A stretch of DNA of 64,000 nt from JBGTFE01 sp049799955 (GTDB lineage Bacteria; Acidobacteriota; Blastocatellia; Pyrinomonadales; Pyrinomonadaceae), in assembly GCA_049799955.1 (NCBI GenBank), contig JBARIW010000020.1, forward strand, positions 1 through 64,000, read 5' to 3'. The notes under the pieces were generated by a model. That model saw nothing but the letters and a program-made list of their open reading frames with translations, ran no database searches and had not been told where the DNA came from. Below are positions 24,673 to 33,896 of the stretch, piece by piece. Made by a program: the position numbers and the translations under genes. Each line of letters begins with the position of its first letter. Within the stretch, counting starts at the first letter, position 1.

Positions 24673-27600
24673 ATGAAAGAGAATATGCAGGCAGGCTTGC
24701 GTTATTTAGCCGTTTTGTCGATTTTAGCGCTAATCGCGTTTTTCGGGTTTGGCAGCTTGCCGCAAAAGGCGCAGGAAACTGACAAAAAAGGAGATTTGTT
24801 TCAGAAATTCGCTAAAAGCGATGTCGTAACGGGCAAAATCAGAGATAAATCAAACAGATTTTTCCGCGTACAAATCAAAAATATCGAAGACCGCAAAGCG
24901 GCTGCTAAATTCGGCAGTATTGTCGAGGATTACGGCTCTTTTGTTATTTTGGCGGCAGATAAAAAGTCGAAATTAGCGACTTCAAATCTGGAAAATCAAG
25001 CGCTGGAAACGACAATTAATCTGCCGAACGGAAAATTTGAACCTTTAACTGCCGCAGCATTAAATGCGGCGGAAGCGGAAGGCGGAAAAAATTATTACAT
25101 CGTTCAGTTCGGCTCAACTGTCAAAGACGACTGGCTCGAAAGCCTGCGTGATATTGGCGCGGAAGTTTTGCAGTATGTTCCGCATCAGGCGTTTTTCGTT
25201 TACGCGGACGGCGATACAATCTCGAAAATCGCCAATCATTCCAGAGTGCGTTGGGTCGGAATCTATACTCAGGAACAAAAAATCTCGCCGGAATTAAACG
25301 CATTTATGTCGCGGGTTAAAGGCGAGCGGGCGATGTTTGACGTTGCCGTTTTCGCGCGGGCTGATTTGAATGAAACAGCAAACAGAATTTCAAATTCGAT
25401 TCGCGGCGAAATTCTGAATGTAATGAAGCTGCCGAACAATTTCTTTAACGTCGTGCGCGTTTCCGTTCCGCTCAGCGATGTTTCCGAGATTGCAAAAATT
25501 CCCGATGTCGTGCGAATCGACCAGTATGAAAAACCTCAAATCGAAGACGAGCGCGCGGCGCAAATCGTGGCGGGAAATTATACGAGTCCGACTGTGATTT
25601 CGCCTGCCGGATACAATCCTTTGACTCAGTTCGGCGTTGACGGAACGGGCGTAACGGTTTCGGTCGTTGACGACGGAGTTTCTATTCCGGGAACAGGCGG
25701 GTTTTATCTTACATCCGCAAATACCGTTGACGGACCGCTTCGAGGCGCGACTACGGGCGCGAGCGGCGGACACGGGCACATCAACGCAAGCATCATCGCG
25801 GGCGGAACGCCTTTCGGCACGCTCGACCCGACCGGATACAACTATGGAATGGGCGTTGCGCCGAAAGCGAATATTATCAATATTCCTTTTTTGAAAACCG
25901 GCAATACTTTTACGGACGCACAGGCTTTTGACGATACGTTCAATACACCCGGTCCGAACGGCGTGCGCGGCTCTATTGCAAATAATAGCTGGGGAAACGG
26001 GACGAATCTCAATTCGTATGATTCTTACGCCGCAATGTATGACGGCTTTGTTCAGGACTCTTCTGCGGCGGCAACGATTGACCCGATTTGTCTGGTCTTT
26101 TCAGCCGGAAATTGCGGAAATTCTCCGGCAGGAACAGCATGTAGCTCACAAAGCGGGCTAACCAGACCGAAAGTCGCAAAGAATCTTATTGCCGTTGCCA
26201 ATTCTGAAAATCTACGTACCGAAATATCATCGAGCGCAAATAATATGGAAGATTTGGCAAGCAGTTCAAGTCGCGGCATTGCCGCCGACGGGCGCATCAA
26301 ACCCGATATTACCGCGCCGGGAACGGTTATTACGGGTTCACGCGCGGGAAACGGCAGCACCGTCAGCGGTCAGGTTGACGCCAATCATAGCTGGAGCACG
26401 GGAACTTCGCACGCCGCGCCGCAGGTTGCCGGAGCCGCCGCGCTTTTCACGCAGTTCTGGAAAAATACAAACGGCGGCGTAAATCCGTCTCCGGCGCTGA
26501 TAAAAGCAGCAATTCTCAGCACCGGACAGGAAATGAATGGTTCGATTACAAATACATCGACGATTCCGAACGGCAACGAAGGCTGGGGACGAATCAATAT
26601 GAAATACATGCTCAATACAGGCGTTCCGATGAAATATGTGAATGAAACCAGAGCATTTTCAAATGTCGGAGAAAACGTCGTATATTCGGGAATAGTCATA
26701 AATGCATCGAAACCCGTTCGCTTCAGTCTTGTCTGGACAGACCCGCCGGGCGTCGGAAATCCGGCTCTGGTCAATAATTTGGATTTGACCGTAACAATCG
26801 GCGCAAATACCTACAAAGGAAATGTTTTCACCGCCGGAAGCTCGGCAACGGGCGGAAGCGCTGACACGATAAACAATGTCGAAAACGTTTTCCTGCCTGC
26901 CGGAATCACCACCGGAACGCCCGTAACGATAACTATTAACGCAGTTGCGCTGAACGGCAACGGCATTTTAGGAAACGCCGATTCGACAGACCAGCATTTC
27001 GCGCTTGTCGCTTACAATTTCAGCGAGGTAATAATCGATAATTTTAATACTCCTCCGTTCGATTTCGATGGCGACGCTAAAACCGATATTTCAATCTTTC
27101 GTCCGTCAGCCGGCGAATGGTGGTATTTGAAATCATCAAACGGCGGAAATGCCGCTTTTCAGTTCGGAAATTCTTCCGACAAGCCTGTTCCGGCAGATTA
27201 TACCGGCGACGGAAAAGCCGACGTTGCCTTTTGGCGACCTTCGACGGGCGAATGGTTCATTCTCAGAAGTGAAAATCAAAGCTATTATTCATTCCCGTTC
27301 GGCGCAAGCGGCGATATTCCGGCGGTCGGCGATTTCGATGGCGACGGCAAAGACGATGCGGCGATTTTCCGTCCTTCAAATGCTACGTGGTATATCAATA
27401 AATCGTCGGGCGGGACGACGATTCAGCAGTTCGGCGTAAGCGGCGACGTTCCGGTTGTTGCCGAGTACGACGGCGACGGATTATCGGATATAGCTATTTA
27501 TCGTCCGAGCGCCGGTCAATGGTGGATTTCGAGAAGCGGTTCGACGGTTATTGCTTATCAATTCGGCACAAGCTCAGACAAACCTGTTCAGGGCGAATAT

Positions 27601-27876
27601 ACGGGCGACAGTATCGCGGATATCGCTTTCTACAGACCTTCGACCGGCGAATGGTTCGTCTTGAGAAGTGAAAACCAGAGTTATTATTCCGTTCCGTTTG
27701 GAACTACGGGAGATATTCCGACGCCGGGCGACTATGACGGCGACGGCAAATTCGACACCGCCGTTTTTCGTCCGTCGAGCGCGACGTGGTACGTCCAGAG
27801 AACGACGGCGGGAACACAGATTGTGCCTTTTGGTATAACGAGCGATTTTCCTGTTCCAAATTCTTACGTGCCGTAA
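24673..27876 (+). CDS. Secreted subtilisin (S8) with six FG-GAP repeats
   Basis: The 1067-residue protein has an N-terminal signal/anchor segment (residues 8-30), a prodomain region of about 280 residues, and a subtilisin domain with Asp333 (SVVDDGVS), His367 (GGHGHINAS) and Ser579 (GTSHAAPQVAGAAALF). A beta-sandwich linker follows, then residues 797-1067 form six units of about 45 residues with DxDGDGxxD calcium motifs and RPSTGEWF-type strands, probably a propeller. I chose the ATG at 24673 because AAGGAG lies at the right distance; an in-frame TTG six bases earlier is less likely. The same repeat unit occurs in the proteins at 53840 and 61278. Confidence 0.93.
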   Translation: MKENMQAGLRYLAVLSILALIAFFGFGSLPQKAQETDKKGDLFQKFAKSDVVTGKIRDKSNRFFRVQIKNIEDRKAAAKFGSIVEDYGSFVILAADKKSKLATSNLENQALETTINLPNGKFEPLTAAALNAAEAEGGKNYYIVQFGSTVKDDWLESLRDIGAEVLQYVPHQAFFVYADGDTISKIANHSRVRWVGIYTQEQKISPELNAFMSRVKGERAMFDVAVFARADLNETANRISNSIRGEILNVMKLPNNFFNVVRVSVPLSDVSEIAKIPDVVRIDQYEKPQIEDERAAQIVAGNYTSPTVISPAGYNPLTQFGVDGTGVTVSVVDDGVSIPGTGGFYLTSANTVDGPLRGATTGASGGHGHINASIIAGGTPFGTLDPTGYNYGMGVAPKANIINIPFLKTGNTFTDAQAFDDTFNTPGPNGVRGSIANNSWGNGTNLNSYDSYAAMYDGFVQDSSAAATIDPICLVFSAGNCGNSPAGTACSSQSGLTRPKVAKNLIAVANSENLRTEISSSANNMEDLASSSSRGIAADGRIKPDITAPGTVITGSRAGNGSTVSGQVDANHSWSTGTSHAAPQVAGAAALFTQFWKNTNGGVNPSPALIKAAILSTGQEMNGSITNTSTIPNGNEGWGRINMKYMLNTGVPMKYVNETRAFSNVGENVVYSGIVINASKPVRFSLVWTDPPGVGNPALVNNLDLTVTIGANTYKGNVFTAGSSATGGSADTINNVENVFLPAGITTGTPVTITINAVALNGNGILGNADSTDQHFALVAYNFSEVIIDNFNTPPFDFDGDAKTDISIFRPSAGEWWYLKSSNGGNAAFQFGNSSDKPVPADYTGDGKADVAFWRPSTGEWFILRSENQSYYSFPFGASGDIPAVGDFDGDGKDDAAIFRPSNATWYINKSSGGTTIQQFGVSGDVPVVAEYDGDGLSDIAIYRPSAGQWWISRSGSTVIAYQFGTSSDKPVQGEYTGDSIADIAFYRPSTGEWFVLRSENQSYYSVPFGTTGDIPTPGDYDGDGKFDTAVFRPSSATWYVQRTTAGTQIVPFGITSDFPVPNSYVP

Positions 27877-27896
27877 ACGGATAATAATTTCGACTG

Positions 27897-27929
27897 AAAA
27901 GGCTTCGTTCATTTCGAGCGAAGCCTTTT
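27897..27929. terminator. Bidirectional terminator
   Basis: AAAAGGCTTCG pairs with CGAAGCCTTTT over an 11-base loop, with T and A runs on both sides. It lies between the convergent subtilisin and ABC ATPase genes. Confidence 0.85.
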
Positions 27930-27934
27930 ATTTA

Positions 27935-28909
27935 TTAATCTTTAAGAACTAAAATTCTATCGGGCGGCAAGCCGACCATGCATTCGTCGCCGATATTCAA
28001 ACCAACCAGACGCAGGACTAACGCTTCGAGAAACAATCCGCCGGCGTCGAGCTTTATCAGCGTCGTCGCGCCTTTATAGTTGATTTCGGAAATTGTCGCT
28101 TTCAGAAGATTGTCTTCGGGAAAAGACGCGCCGAACGAGATGGAAATATGTTCGGGACGAATGGCGAGACAGACGTTTTGCGTCAGAGTTCCGAGTGATT
28201 TTTTGTCGGTTTTAGCCGTAAAAAGATGATGGTCGCCCACTAATGTCTGAAATTCCGGAAGCTCGGTTTTATTTGAAGTCAGGCGTCTTGCGATAATTAG
28301 ATTATTTCTTCCGCTCGTGTCGGCAATCCGCGCATTGACGGGGTTTTCATAAACTTCGCGCGGCAAACCGGACTGAACAATCTCGCCTTTTGAAAGCACC
28401 GCTACGCGGTCGCAGGCTGAAAAGATTTCCTCGAAATCGTTGGTCGCAAAAATTACGGTCAGATTTTTTTCTCTCGCCGTTTTGCGCAGCTTTGAAAAAT
28501 ATATATCGCGTTTCTGCTTGTCCATAAAGCAGAACGTATCGTCGAGAAGCAAAACGCCTTTGCTTTTTTCCAACGCCTGTTCGAGCGCCATGATTTGCCC
28601 GTCTCCTTCGGAAAGCTCGCTTTGTTTATCGGTTTTAAAGAGGCTTTTCCAGAAAGAATCGTTTTTTAAATCCGCGAGATGAAAGCCGCGTTCGTCGCAC
28701 GAAAGCCTTGTTACTTCGCGCGTGTCTTCAAAAACCGTACCGCCATTGCAGCTTTCTTTGCCTGAAAGAATACGAATCAAAGTCGTCTTTCCGGCGCTGG
28801 TTGCGCCGAAAATTCCGGTTACTTCGCCTGCATTCGCTTCAAAGTTAACATCTCTTAAAACCCATTTATCGTCGTATTTTTTGGCAAGGTTAGAAACTTT
28901 CAGAGACAT
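27935..28909 (-). CDS. Degenerate ABC ATPase with TOBE-like C terminus
   Basis: The 324-residue protein looks like a MalK-type importer ATPase: ATPase domain (about 1-210) plus a TOBE-like tail (about 245-320, VCLAIRPEHISISF). Walker A is intact (GATSAGKTT, residues 35-43). However, the signature is LSEGDGQ instead of LSGGQ, the Walker B glutamate is Asp (LLLDDTF, D124), and the H-loop His is Asn (FATNDFEE, N157). Only about 60 residues separate Walker A from the signature, against roughly 95 in normal relatives, so the helical subdomain is reduced. No permease or binding protein is adjacent. It probably binds ATP but hydrolyses it poorly, if at all. Confidence 0.82.
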   Translation of the reverse strand: MSLKVSNLAKKYDDKWVLRDVNFEANAGEVTGIFGATSAGKTTLIRILSGKESCNGGTVFEDTREVTRLSCDERGFHLADLKNDSFWKSLFKTDKQSELSEGDGQIMALEQALEKSKGVLLLDDTFCFMDKQKRDIYFSKLRKTAREKNLTVIFATNDFEEIFSACDRVAVLSKGEIVQSGLPREVYENPVNARIADTSGRNNLIIARRLTSNKTELPEFQTLVGDHHLFTAKTDKKSLGTLTQNVCLAIRPEHISISFGASFPEDNLLKATISEINYKGATTLIKLDAGGLFLEALVLRLVGLNIGDECMVGLPPDRILVLKD

Positions 28910-28967
28910 ATCTTTTTATGGTTTTGAAACTTTCGAGTTAATTTCGCGTGCAAAATAAAGTATGCTT

Positions 28968-28995
28968 TTGTCATCTGAATAAGGCAAGTTAGAAT
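28968..28995 (+). promoter_or_regulatory. Likely promoter for gene 29024
   Basis: TTGTCA (28968-28973), a 16-base spacer and TAGAAT (28990-28995) lie 29 bases before the ATG at 29024. Confidence 0.5.
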
Positions 28996-29023
28996 ATAGC
29001 TGTTTGGAAAAACCGAAAAAATT

Positions 29024-29299
29024 ATGGCAAAAGACAGTAAGACTTTAAAACGTAAAGTGGCGGAAGCAGGCGGTTGGGCTTTGACGAAACGAGTTGCGAG
29101 GTCGATTCCGTATGTCGGAACGGCGTTTGCAATCGGACTTGTCGGCTACGACATCAAGAGAAAAGGCGTTGTCAAAGGTATTTTGAATTCGGGAATCGAC
29201 GCGATTCCATTTGTCGGATTAGGAAAAAATGCCATAGAATTTTTTGCCGGCGACTTTTTTCCCGACAAAGAGCCTGCGGCAAAGAAACAGGGAAAATAA
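29024..29299 (+). CDS. Small hypothetical protein, 91 aa
   Basis: The 91-residue protein is basic at the N terminus, has two moderately hydrophobic Gly/Ala/Val segments (YVGTAFAIGLVGYDI and AIPFVGLGKNAIEFFAG), and ends in a charged Lys-rich tail. The alternating RSIPYVGTA and AIPFVGLGK phrases look like a short internal duplication around a P-x-VG core. It may associate with membranes. No family recognised. The next gene starts five bases after its stop, so the two are probably co-transcribed. Confidence 0.6.
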   Translation: MAKDSKTLKRKVAEAGGWALTKRVARSIPYVGTAFAIGLVGYDIKRKGVVKGILNSGIDAIPFVGLGKNAIEFFAGDFFPDKEPAAKKQGK

Positions 29300-29303
29300 A
29301 GAT

Positions 29304-30023
29304 ATGAAATTGAAATTAACTTTATTCACGGCGTTCGTTGTTCTATCATGTGTCTTTACGGGCGCTGTTCAGAGCGAAGCGCAGACTTCGAAGAAAAAAA
29401 AGAAAACGACACGAACCACAGTTACGCCGACGCCTGTTTCGAAACAGCAAACTCTGCCTTTAATCATCAGCCGCGCCGATGAATTTCCCGCGCAGGACCA
29501 GCCGATTGTTACGGAAACTCAGCCCGCGCAGACCGAAAATAGCGAAACCAAAACGGAAAATACTTCTCCGAGCGCTGAAGAATTAGACGCGAGAATCAAA
29601 TCTCTCGAATCTTCAAGAAAAAACGATTACGACACAAAGCAGAAACGGCTTTTGATGAATCTGGACATTCTCACCCGCGCCGAAACCCGCGCCGAAACCC
29701 TACGTAAACAGCTTTTTGAAATGATTGAAAAGCAAAATGAGCTTCAAATCAAAATCGACCAGATTAATAGCGATTTGCAGCCCGCGATGATTGAGCGTTT
29801 CGCCGCCTATTCAGGCTCGATGAGACCGGAACAATTACGCGAAGCCCGCCAAAAATCACTCGAAAGTGAGAAGCGCAATCTTGAGAGTCTTTCAACTCAA
29901 GTCGAAGCCAATCGCAAATCTCTGGAAGATAGTGTTTTCAAAGCCGATTATATGGTGCAAAAACTCCGCTCGAAGCTCGAAAAAGAAATTGACGATGCTC
30001 TGGTTGAAAAAGAAGACAAATAA
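29304..30023 (+). CDS. Secreted coiled-coil protein of unknown function
   Basis: From ATG 29304 the protein is 239 residues: a signal peptide ending near SEAQT, a Lys/Thr/Pro-rich low-complexity linker (residues 25-95), then a long coiled coil (about 100-235, e.g. ARAETLRKQLFEMIEKQNEL and ESEKRNLESLSTQVEANRKS). An upstream in-frame ATG lies inside the preceding gene and would hide the signal peptide, so it was rejected. It probably resides in the periplasm as a rod-like structural or scaffold protein. Confidence 0.72.
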   Translation: MKLKLTLFTAFVVLSCVFTGAVQSEAQTSKKKKKTTRTTVTPTPVSKQQTLPLIISRADEFPAQDQPIVTETQPAQTENSETKTENTSPSAEELDARIKSLESSRKNDYDTKQKRLLMNLDILTRAETRAETLRKQLFEMIEKQNELQIKIDQINSDLQPAMIERFAAYSGSMRPEQLREARQKSLESEKRNLESLSTQVEANRKSLEDSVFKADYMVQKLRSKLEKEIDDALVEKEDK

Positions 30024-30033
30024 CCGCAATAAA

Positions 30034-30120
30034 TGATTTAAGATTCAAGATTTAAGATTTAAGATTTAAGATTTAAGATTGCGGCTTTCAATTTTGAATC
30101 TTGAATCTTAAATCTTAAAT
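30034..30120 (+). repeat. Heptamer hairpin element, word AAGATTT
   Basis: Six copies of AAGATTT or AAGATTC (left arm) face three to four copies of the complement AAATCTT/GAATCTT (right arm) around GCGGCTTTCAATTTT. It starts 11 bases after the stop at 30023. The two arms differ in copy number. Confidence 0.88.
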
Positions 30121-30257
30121 TCAAACACACTTACTGCGTGCGTGTTTCTGCATTTTTTATTTGCAAGCCGAAGCAACTTGTCGCGTTCCTTATAACGTCA
30201 TATTAAGCGTAAAAGTAGTATCCGCGCTGAAAATTCTTTCGTTTTAGGAGAAATTTG

Positions 30258-32513
30258 ATGAAGTTTAAGAACGCAGTAAGTTTGTTTTTCCTGCTTTTTG
30301 CAGGTTTGTTTTTTTCGCTCTCCGCCAAAGCTCAAGGCGTAATTGTCCCGATAATTTGCGAATCTCGCCCGTGTATTCCGCGTCCGCGTCCCGTTCCGCA
30401 GCCGATACCGAACGCTCTTCCGGTAAAATCAATCGAGCTGAATACAAAAATTGAAGGACAGGTGGCGACCACACACGTCGAGCAGATTTTTCGCAACGAT
30501 ACGCCTTACACGCTCGAAGGAACGTATTTTTTTCCGATTCCCGAAACGGCTTCGATTGTGGAATTTTCAATCTGGGAAAACGGTAAAAAACTAGTCGGCG
30601 AAGTTCGCTCACGCGAAGAAGCAAGACGAATTTATGATGAAATCGTCCGTCGCCAGCGCGACCCGGGACTTCTCGAATACGCCGGAAAAGACTTGTTTCA
30701 GGCGTCGATTTTTCCGATTCCGCCGAATTCCGATAAAAAACTGGAACTGACTTACACGCAGGTTTTGAAAGCCGAATCCGGCACGGTCGCTTATCGTTAT
30801 CCGCTCGGAACAGGCAGAAATTTGTGGAATCGTCCGGTTCAGATGATGGAAGATAGTCGCAATGTGCGGGTAAACAACCAGCAATTCGGCACGGTTTCGG
30901 GCAAAATCGAGATTGTCGGCAGGGAATCGCTTCGAAACGTATATTCGCCGAGCCATTCGATTGATGTCAGCCGTAAAGGCGAAACGACCGCTACGGTTTC
31001 GTTTGAAACGAAAGATAACAACAACGATTTTCAACTTTTTTACGGCTTGTCCAACAACGATTTCGGCGTGTCGCTTCTGACATATCGCGAGCCGGGAAAA
31101 GACGGCTATTTTCTGCTGATGCTTTCGCCGAAAGACAATCTCAGCGAGCGCGAGCTGGTTAATAAAGACATCGTTTTCGTGCTCGACACATCCGGCTCGA
31201 TGGCTGAAGAAGGAAAGATGGAAAAGGCGCGCTCGGCATTGCTGTTCGGCATCAGAACTCTGCGCGACGGCGACCGTTTTAACGTCGTAAATTTCGCGGG
31301 TGAAGAACATCTGATGGAAAACGGCTTGATTACCGCCGATGCCAGCGGTAAAAAACGCGGCGAGGATTTTGTCAGAAAGCTTTCGCCGAACGGCGGCACA
31401 AATATCAACGATTCTTTAGTCGCTTCGCTCAAACAGTTTAGCTCGACCGACCGACCGAAAATGCTCGTTTTTATGACTGACGGTTTGCCGACGGTCGGTG
31501 AAACAAGTCCCGAAAAAATTATCGCCAACGTCAAAAAAGAAAAAAATCTGGACGTGCGAATTTTCCCGTTCGGCTTCGGCTACGACGTAAATACGGCGCT
31601 TCTGGACAAGCTCGGCTCCGAAAATTTTGGAATTTCCGATTATATTCAGCCGAAAGAGGATTTGGAAGTAAAAGTTTCAAACTTTTTCGCGCGTGTCAGC
31701 TCGCCGGTTTTGTCCGATTTGGAAATCGATTTCGGCGGCGTTCAGACCGATTATATGTATCCGCGCAAATTGACGGATTTATTCAAAGGAATGCAGGTCG
31801 CGATAATCGGGCGTTATAAAAACGCGGGCGATTTGGACAATATCACGCTTCGTCTGACCGGAAAAACGGGTAAAGAAACCAAAACTTATAATTATCCGAA
31901 TCTCGATTTTCCGATGCGCGCCGGTAAAAACGATTTTCTGCCGCGTCTCTGGGCGAGCCGCCGCGTCGGCTGGCTGCTCGAACAAATCCGCTCAAACGGC
32001 GAGACAAAGGAATTAAAAGATGAAATCACCGAGCTTGGAACTCGTTATGGAATCGTAACGCCTTACACATCTTATCTGGCGACTGACGGAACGTTGAAAA
32101 ATTTCCAGGTGGATGGAGCGAGCGGTTCGACATCGACCTTTAAAATGGATGCCGATAAAAAAGTAAGAGAAAAAAGCGGTTCGGGCGCGGTGAAAATGAG
32201 CGTTCAGCAAAACCGGCAGCAATCGAATATGTCCGTAGCGACCGTCGATGGACAGGAAGAAGACGAACAAATTTTGATTCAGAACAACATTTCAAATCAG
32301 TTTGTCGCGAACAAGAATTTTTATAATCAAAGCAACGTCTGGGTAGATGCCGAGTTTAAGACGGAAGCGAAACTGCCCGAAGTCAAGCTCAACTTTGCAA
32401 GCAACGAATATTTCGACATAATCAACAAAGAACCGGATTTAGCGCAGTATTTCGCGCTCGGTCAGAATGTCGTAGTTGTTTGGAAAGGAAAAGTTTACCG
32501 GGTTGTTAATTAG
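30258..32513 (+). CDS. Secreted VIT and vWA domain protein
   Basis: The 751-residue protein has a signal peptide (ends near AKAQG), a Cys- and Pro-rich start (CESRPCIPRPRPVPQP), a VIT domain (about 50-180, VEQIFRNDTPYTLEGTYFFP) and a von Willebrand A domain with an intact metal site DTSGSM at D310. The tail (about 580-751) is less conserved. VIT-vWA proteins bind metal-dependent protein partners at the cell surface. No sortase-type or membrane anchor is seen at the C terminus. The ATG at 30258 follows AGGAG at ideal distance. Confidence 0.9.
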   Translation: MKFKNAVSLFFLLFAGLFFSLSAKAQGVIVPIICESRPCIPRPRPVPQPIPNALPVKSIELNTKIEGQVATTHVEQIFRNDTPYTLEGTYFFPIPETASIVEFSIWENGKKLVGEVRSREEARRIYDEIVRRQRDPGLLEYAGKDLFQASIFPIPPNSDKKLELTYTQVLKAESGTVAYRYPLGTGRNLWNRPVQMMEDSRNVRVNNQQFGTVSGKIEIVGRESLRNVYSPSHSIDVSRKGETTATVSFETKDNNNDFQLFYGLSNNDFGVSLLTYREPGKDGYFLLMLSPKDNLSERELVNKDIVFVLDTSGSMAEEGKMEKARSALLFGIRTLRDGDRFNVVNFAGEEHLMENGLITADASGKKRGEDFVRKLSPNGGTNINDSLVASLKQFSSTDRPKMLVFMTDGLPTVGETSPEKIIANVKKEKNLDVRIFPFGFGYDVNTALLDKLGSENFGISDYIQPKEDLEVKVSNFFARVSSPVLSDLEIDFGGVQTDYMYPRKLTDLFKGMQVAIIGRYKNAGDLDNITLRLTGKTGKETKTYNYPNLDFPMRAGKNDFLPRLWASRRVGWLLEQIRSNGETKELKDEITELGTRYGIVTPYTSYLATDGTLKNFQVDGASGSTSTFKMDADKKVREKSGSGAVKMSVQQNRQQSNMSVATVDGQEEDEQILIQNNISNQFVANKNFYNQSNVWVDAEFKTEAKLPEVKLNFASNEYFDIINKEPDLAQYFALGQNVVVVWKGKVYRVVN

Positions 32514-32530
32514 ATTAAAACGGATTCTGC

Positions 32531-32588
32531 AAAGGTGACTTTTGGCGAAATAAATAGTATTTTATTCGTCTTGAGTCACCTTTTTTTT
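32531..32588 (+). terminator. Terminator of the VIT/vWA gene
   Basis: AAAGGTGACT pairs with AGTCACCTTT, extended inside by GCGAAATAAA/TTTATTCGTC, and is followed by T8. Confidence 0.82.
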
Positions 32589-32617
32589 ACGGACGCAGAA
32601 TCTTTGGAGATTTAACG

Positions 32618-33589
32618 ATGACGAATGGCAGAAAATTATTATTTTTAGTTTTGAGTATTTTAATTTCCGTGCAAATGCTCGCGGCGCAGTCGAGCTGGAA
32701 AGCCAATCGCGCGACGGATTCGGGCGATTTGGTCGCTGTATTTTTCACCTCGTCCGAACGCGGATTTGTCGCGGGCGACAACGGTTATCTGAGTATGACC
32801 ACAAATGGCGGAAACACATGGTCAAAGCAGCCGATAAATACGAAAGAAAACATCTCCGAAATTTATTTTCGCAACGACGATAACGGCTATCTCGTCGCCG
32901 GAAAGGACATGTTTATCACCAAAGACGCCGGGCGAAGCTGGCAGAAAACCGTGATTTTCAATTCCGCCGATTTTCGCGGAAACACGCCCGAATTTCTGAG
33001 TATCAGGTTTGCCGACAAAAAGCTCGGAATCGCCGTCGGTTCATTACTTAATAAAAGCGGCAGAGTTACAGACTCGCTCGTAATGAGAACAAATAACGGC
33101 GGAGAAACATGGTCGCGCGTGATTGTCCCGTTCAAAAAAGAGCTTTTTCATCTCGATTTCGTCAGCGGCTCGCGCGGCTGGATTGTTGGCGACGACGGTT
33201 TGATTTTAATGACTGACGATAGCGGTTTGAACTGGCGCGTACAAAAATCAGGCACGACCAAAGCACTTTATAACGTCGATTTTCACGATTCCAGTTATGG
33301 ATTTGCCGTCGGTGAAGACGGAATTATTCTCAGAACCGAAACCGGCGGGCAAAGTTGGGAAACAATCAAAACGAGCTTTCCGAACACATTCCTGCGCGTC
33401 GATTTTGCCGACGAGAAAAACGGCTGGATTGTTGGCTTCGGCGGAACGATTCTGCGCTCATCCGATAAAGGCAGAACATGGCTCAAGCAGGAAAGCAACA
33501 CGAAAGACAATCTTTACGGGCTTTATATAACCAAGAAATACGGCTGGGCGGTCGGTTCGAAAGGCTTGATTGCGGAATACCAGAAGTAA
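32618..33589 (+). CDS. Secreted Ycf48-like beta-propeller protein
   Basis: The 323-residue protein has a signal peptide (ends near LAAQS) and seven or so repeats built on the pattern G-W/F-x-VG-x-x-G-x-I-L-x-T-x-x-G-G-x-x-W, for example GFAVGEDGIILRTETGGQSW and GWIVGFGGTILRSSDKGRTW. This is the Ycf48/HCF136 or BNR-type propeller. In phototrophs Ycf48 helps photosystem II assembly, but in non-phototrophs these are secreted or periplasmic proteins of unknown role. The stop codon abuts a GTGAGAA heptamer hairpin. Confidence 0.88.
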   Translation: MTNGRKLLFLVLSILISVQMLAAQSSWKANRATDSGDLVAVFFTSSERGFVAGDNGYLSMTTNGGNTWSKQPINTKENISEIYFRNDDNGYLVAGKDMFITKDAGRSWQKTVIFNSADFRGNTPEFLSIRFADKKLGIAVGSLLNKSGRVTDSLVMRTNNGGETWSRVIVPFKKELFHLDFVSGSRGWIVGDDGLILMTDDSGLNWRVQKSGTTKALYNVDFHDSSYGFAVGEDGIILRTETGGQSWETIKTSFPNTFLRVDFADEKNGWIVGFGGTILRSSDKGRTWLKQESNTKDNLYGLYITKKYGWAVGSKGLIAEYQK

Positions 33590-33664
33590 GTGAGAAGTGA
33601 AAAATGAGAAATGAGAAGTATGAATAATTCTCACGTCTCACTTCTCACTTCTCACGTCTCACTT
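33587..33664 (+). repeat. Heptamer hairpin element, word GTGAGAA
   Basis: The left arm AAGTGAGAAGTGAAAAATGA and further GAGAA words face a right arm of four TTCTCAC/GTCTCAC words. It begins at the TAA stop of the propeller gene (33587-33589). Confidence 0.85.
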
Positions 33665-33828
33665 TTTATTTCCCGTCGTGCAACTTACCGAAAAGCTCCT
33701 GCATCATTATTTATAGACCACGAGTCAGGCAATTTTGTTTTTATGCGAAAGAGCGCGGCTTAAAGTCTTTCTGATTCCTCCTGTTTCTTTTATGCCCGCC
33801 GAGAATGCGACTCGACGGGCTTTTTTTT
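33665..33828 (+). other. Gene-free stretch ending in a strong terminator; possible small RNA
   Basis: Between two heptamer hairpins lie about 165 bases without a supported coding frame. At its end GCCCGCCGAG pairs with CTCGACGGGC (33794-33820, one G-T pair) and is followed by T8, a textbook terminator. As the propeller gene ends 200 bases earlier, this could terminate read-through or a small RNA starting within the stretch. No known RNA family is recognised. Confidence 0.4.
33794..33828 (+). terminator. Intrinsic terminator
   Basis: Ten-base GC-rich stem, seven-base loop, T8 tract. Confidence 0.88.
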
Positions 33829-33896
33829 ATAATTGATAATTGATAATTGATAATTAAGAGAAGGATTTTTATTATCAATTATCAATTATCAATTAT
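33829..33896. repeat. Heptamer hairpin element, word AATTGAT
   Basis: More than three copies of AATTGAT face three to four copies of ATCAATT around AAGAGAAGGATTT. It abuts the stop of the S41 protease gene (33897). Same word and nearly the same spacer as at 11687 and 36663. Confidence 0.88.

Noticed and set aside
30265..31310. Minus-strand frames opposite the VIT/vWA gene
   Set aside because: Antisense shadows; the plus strand has full VIT and vWA motifs and a strong RBS.
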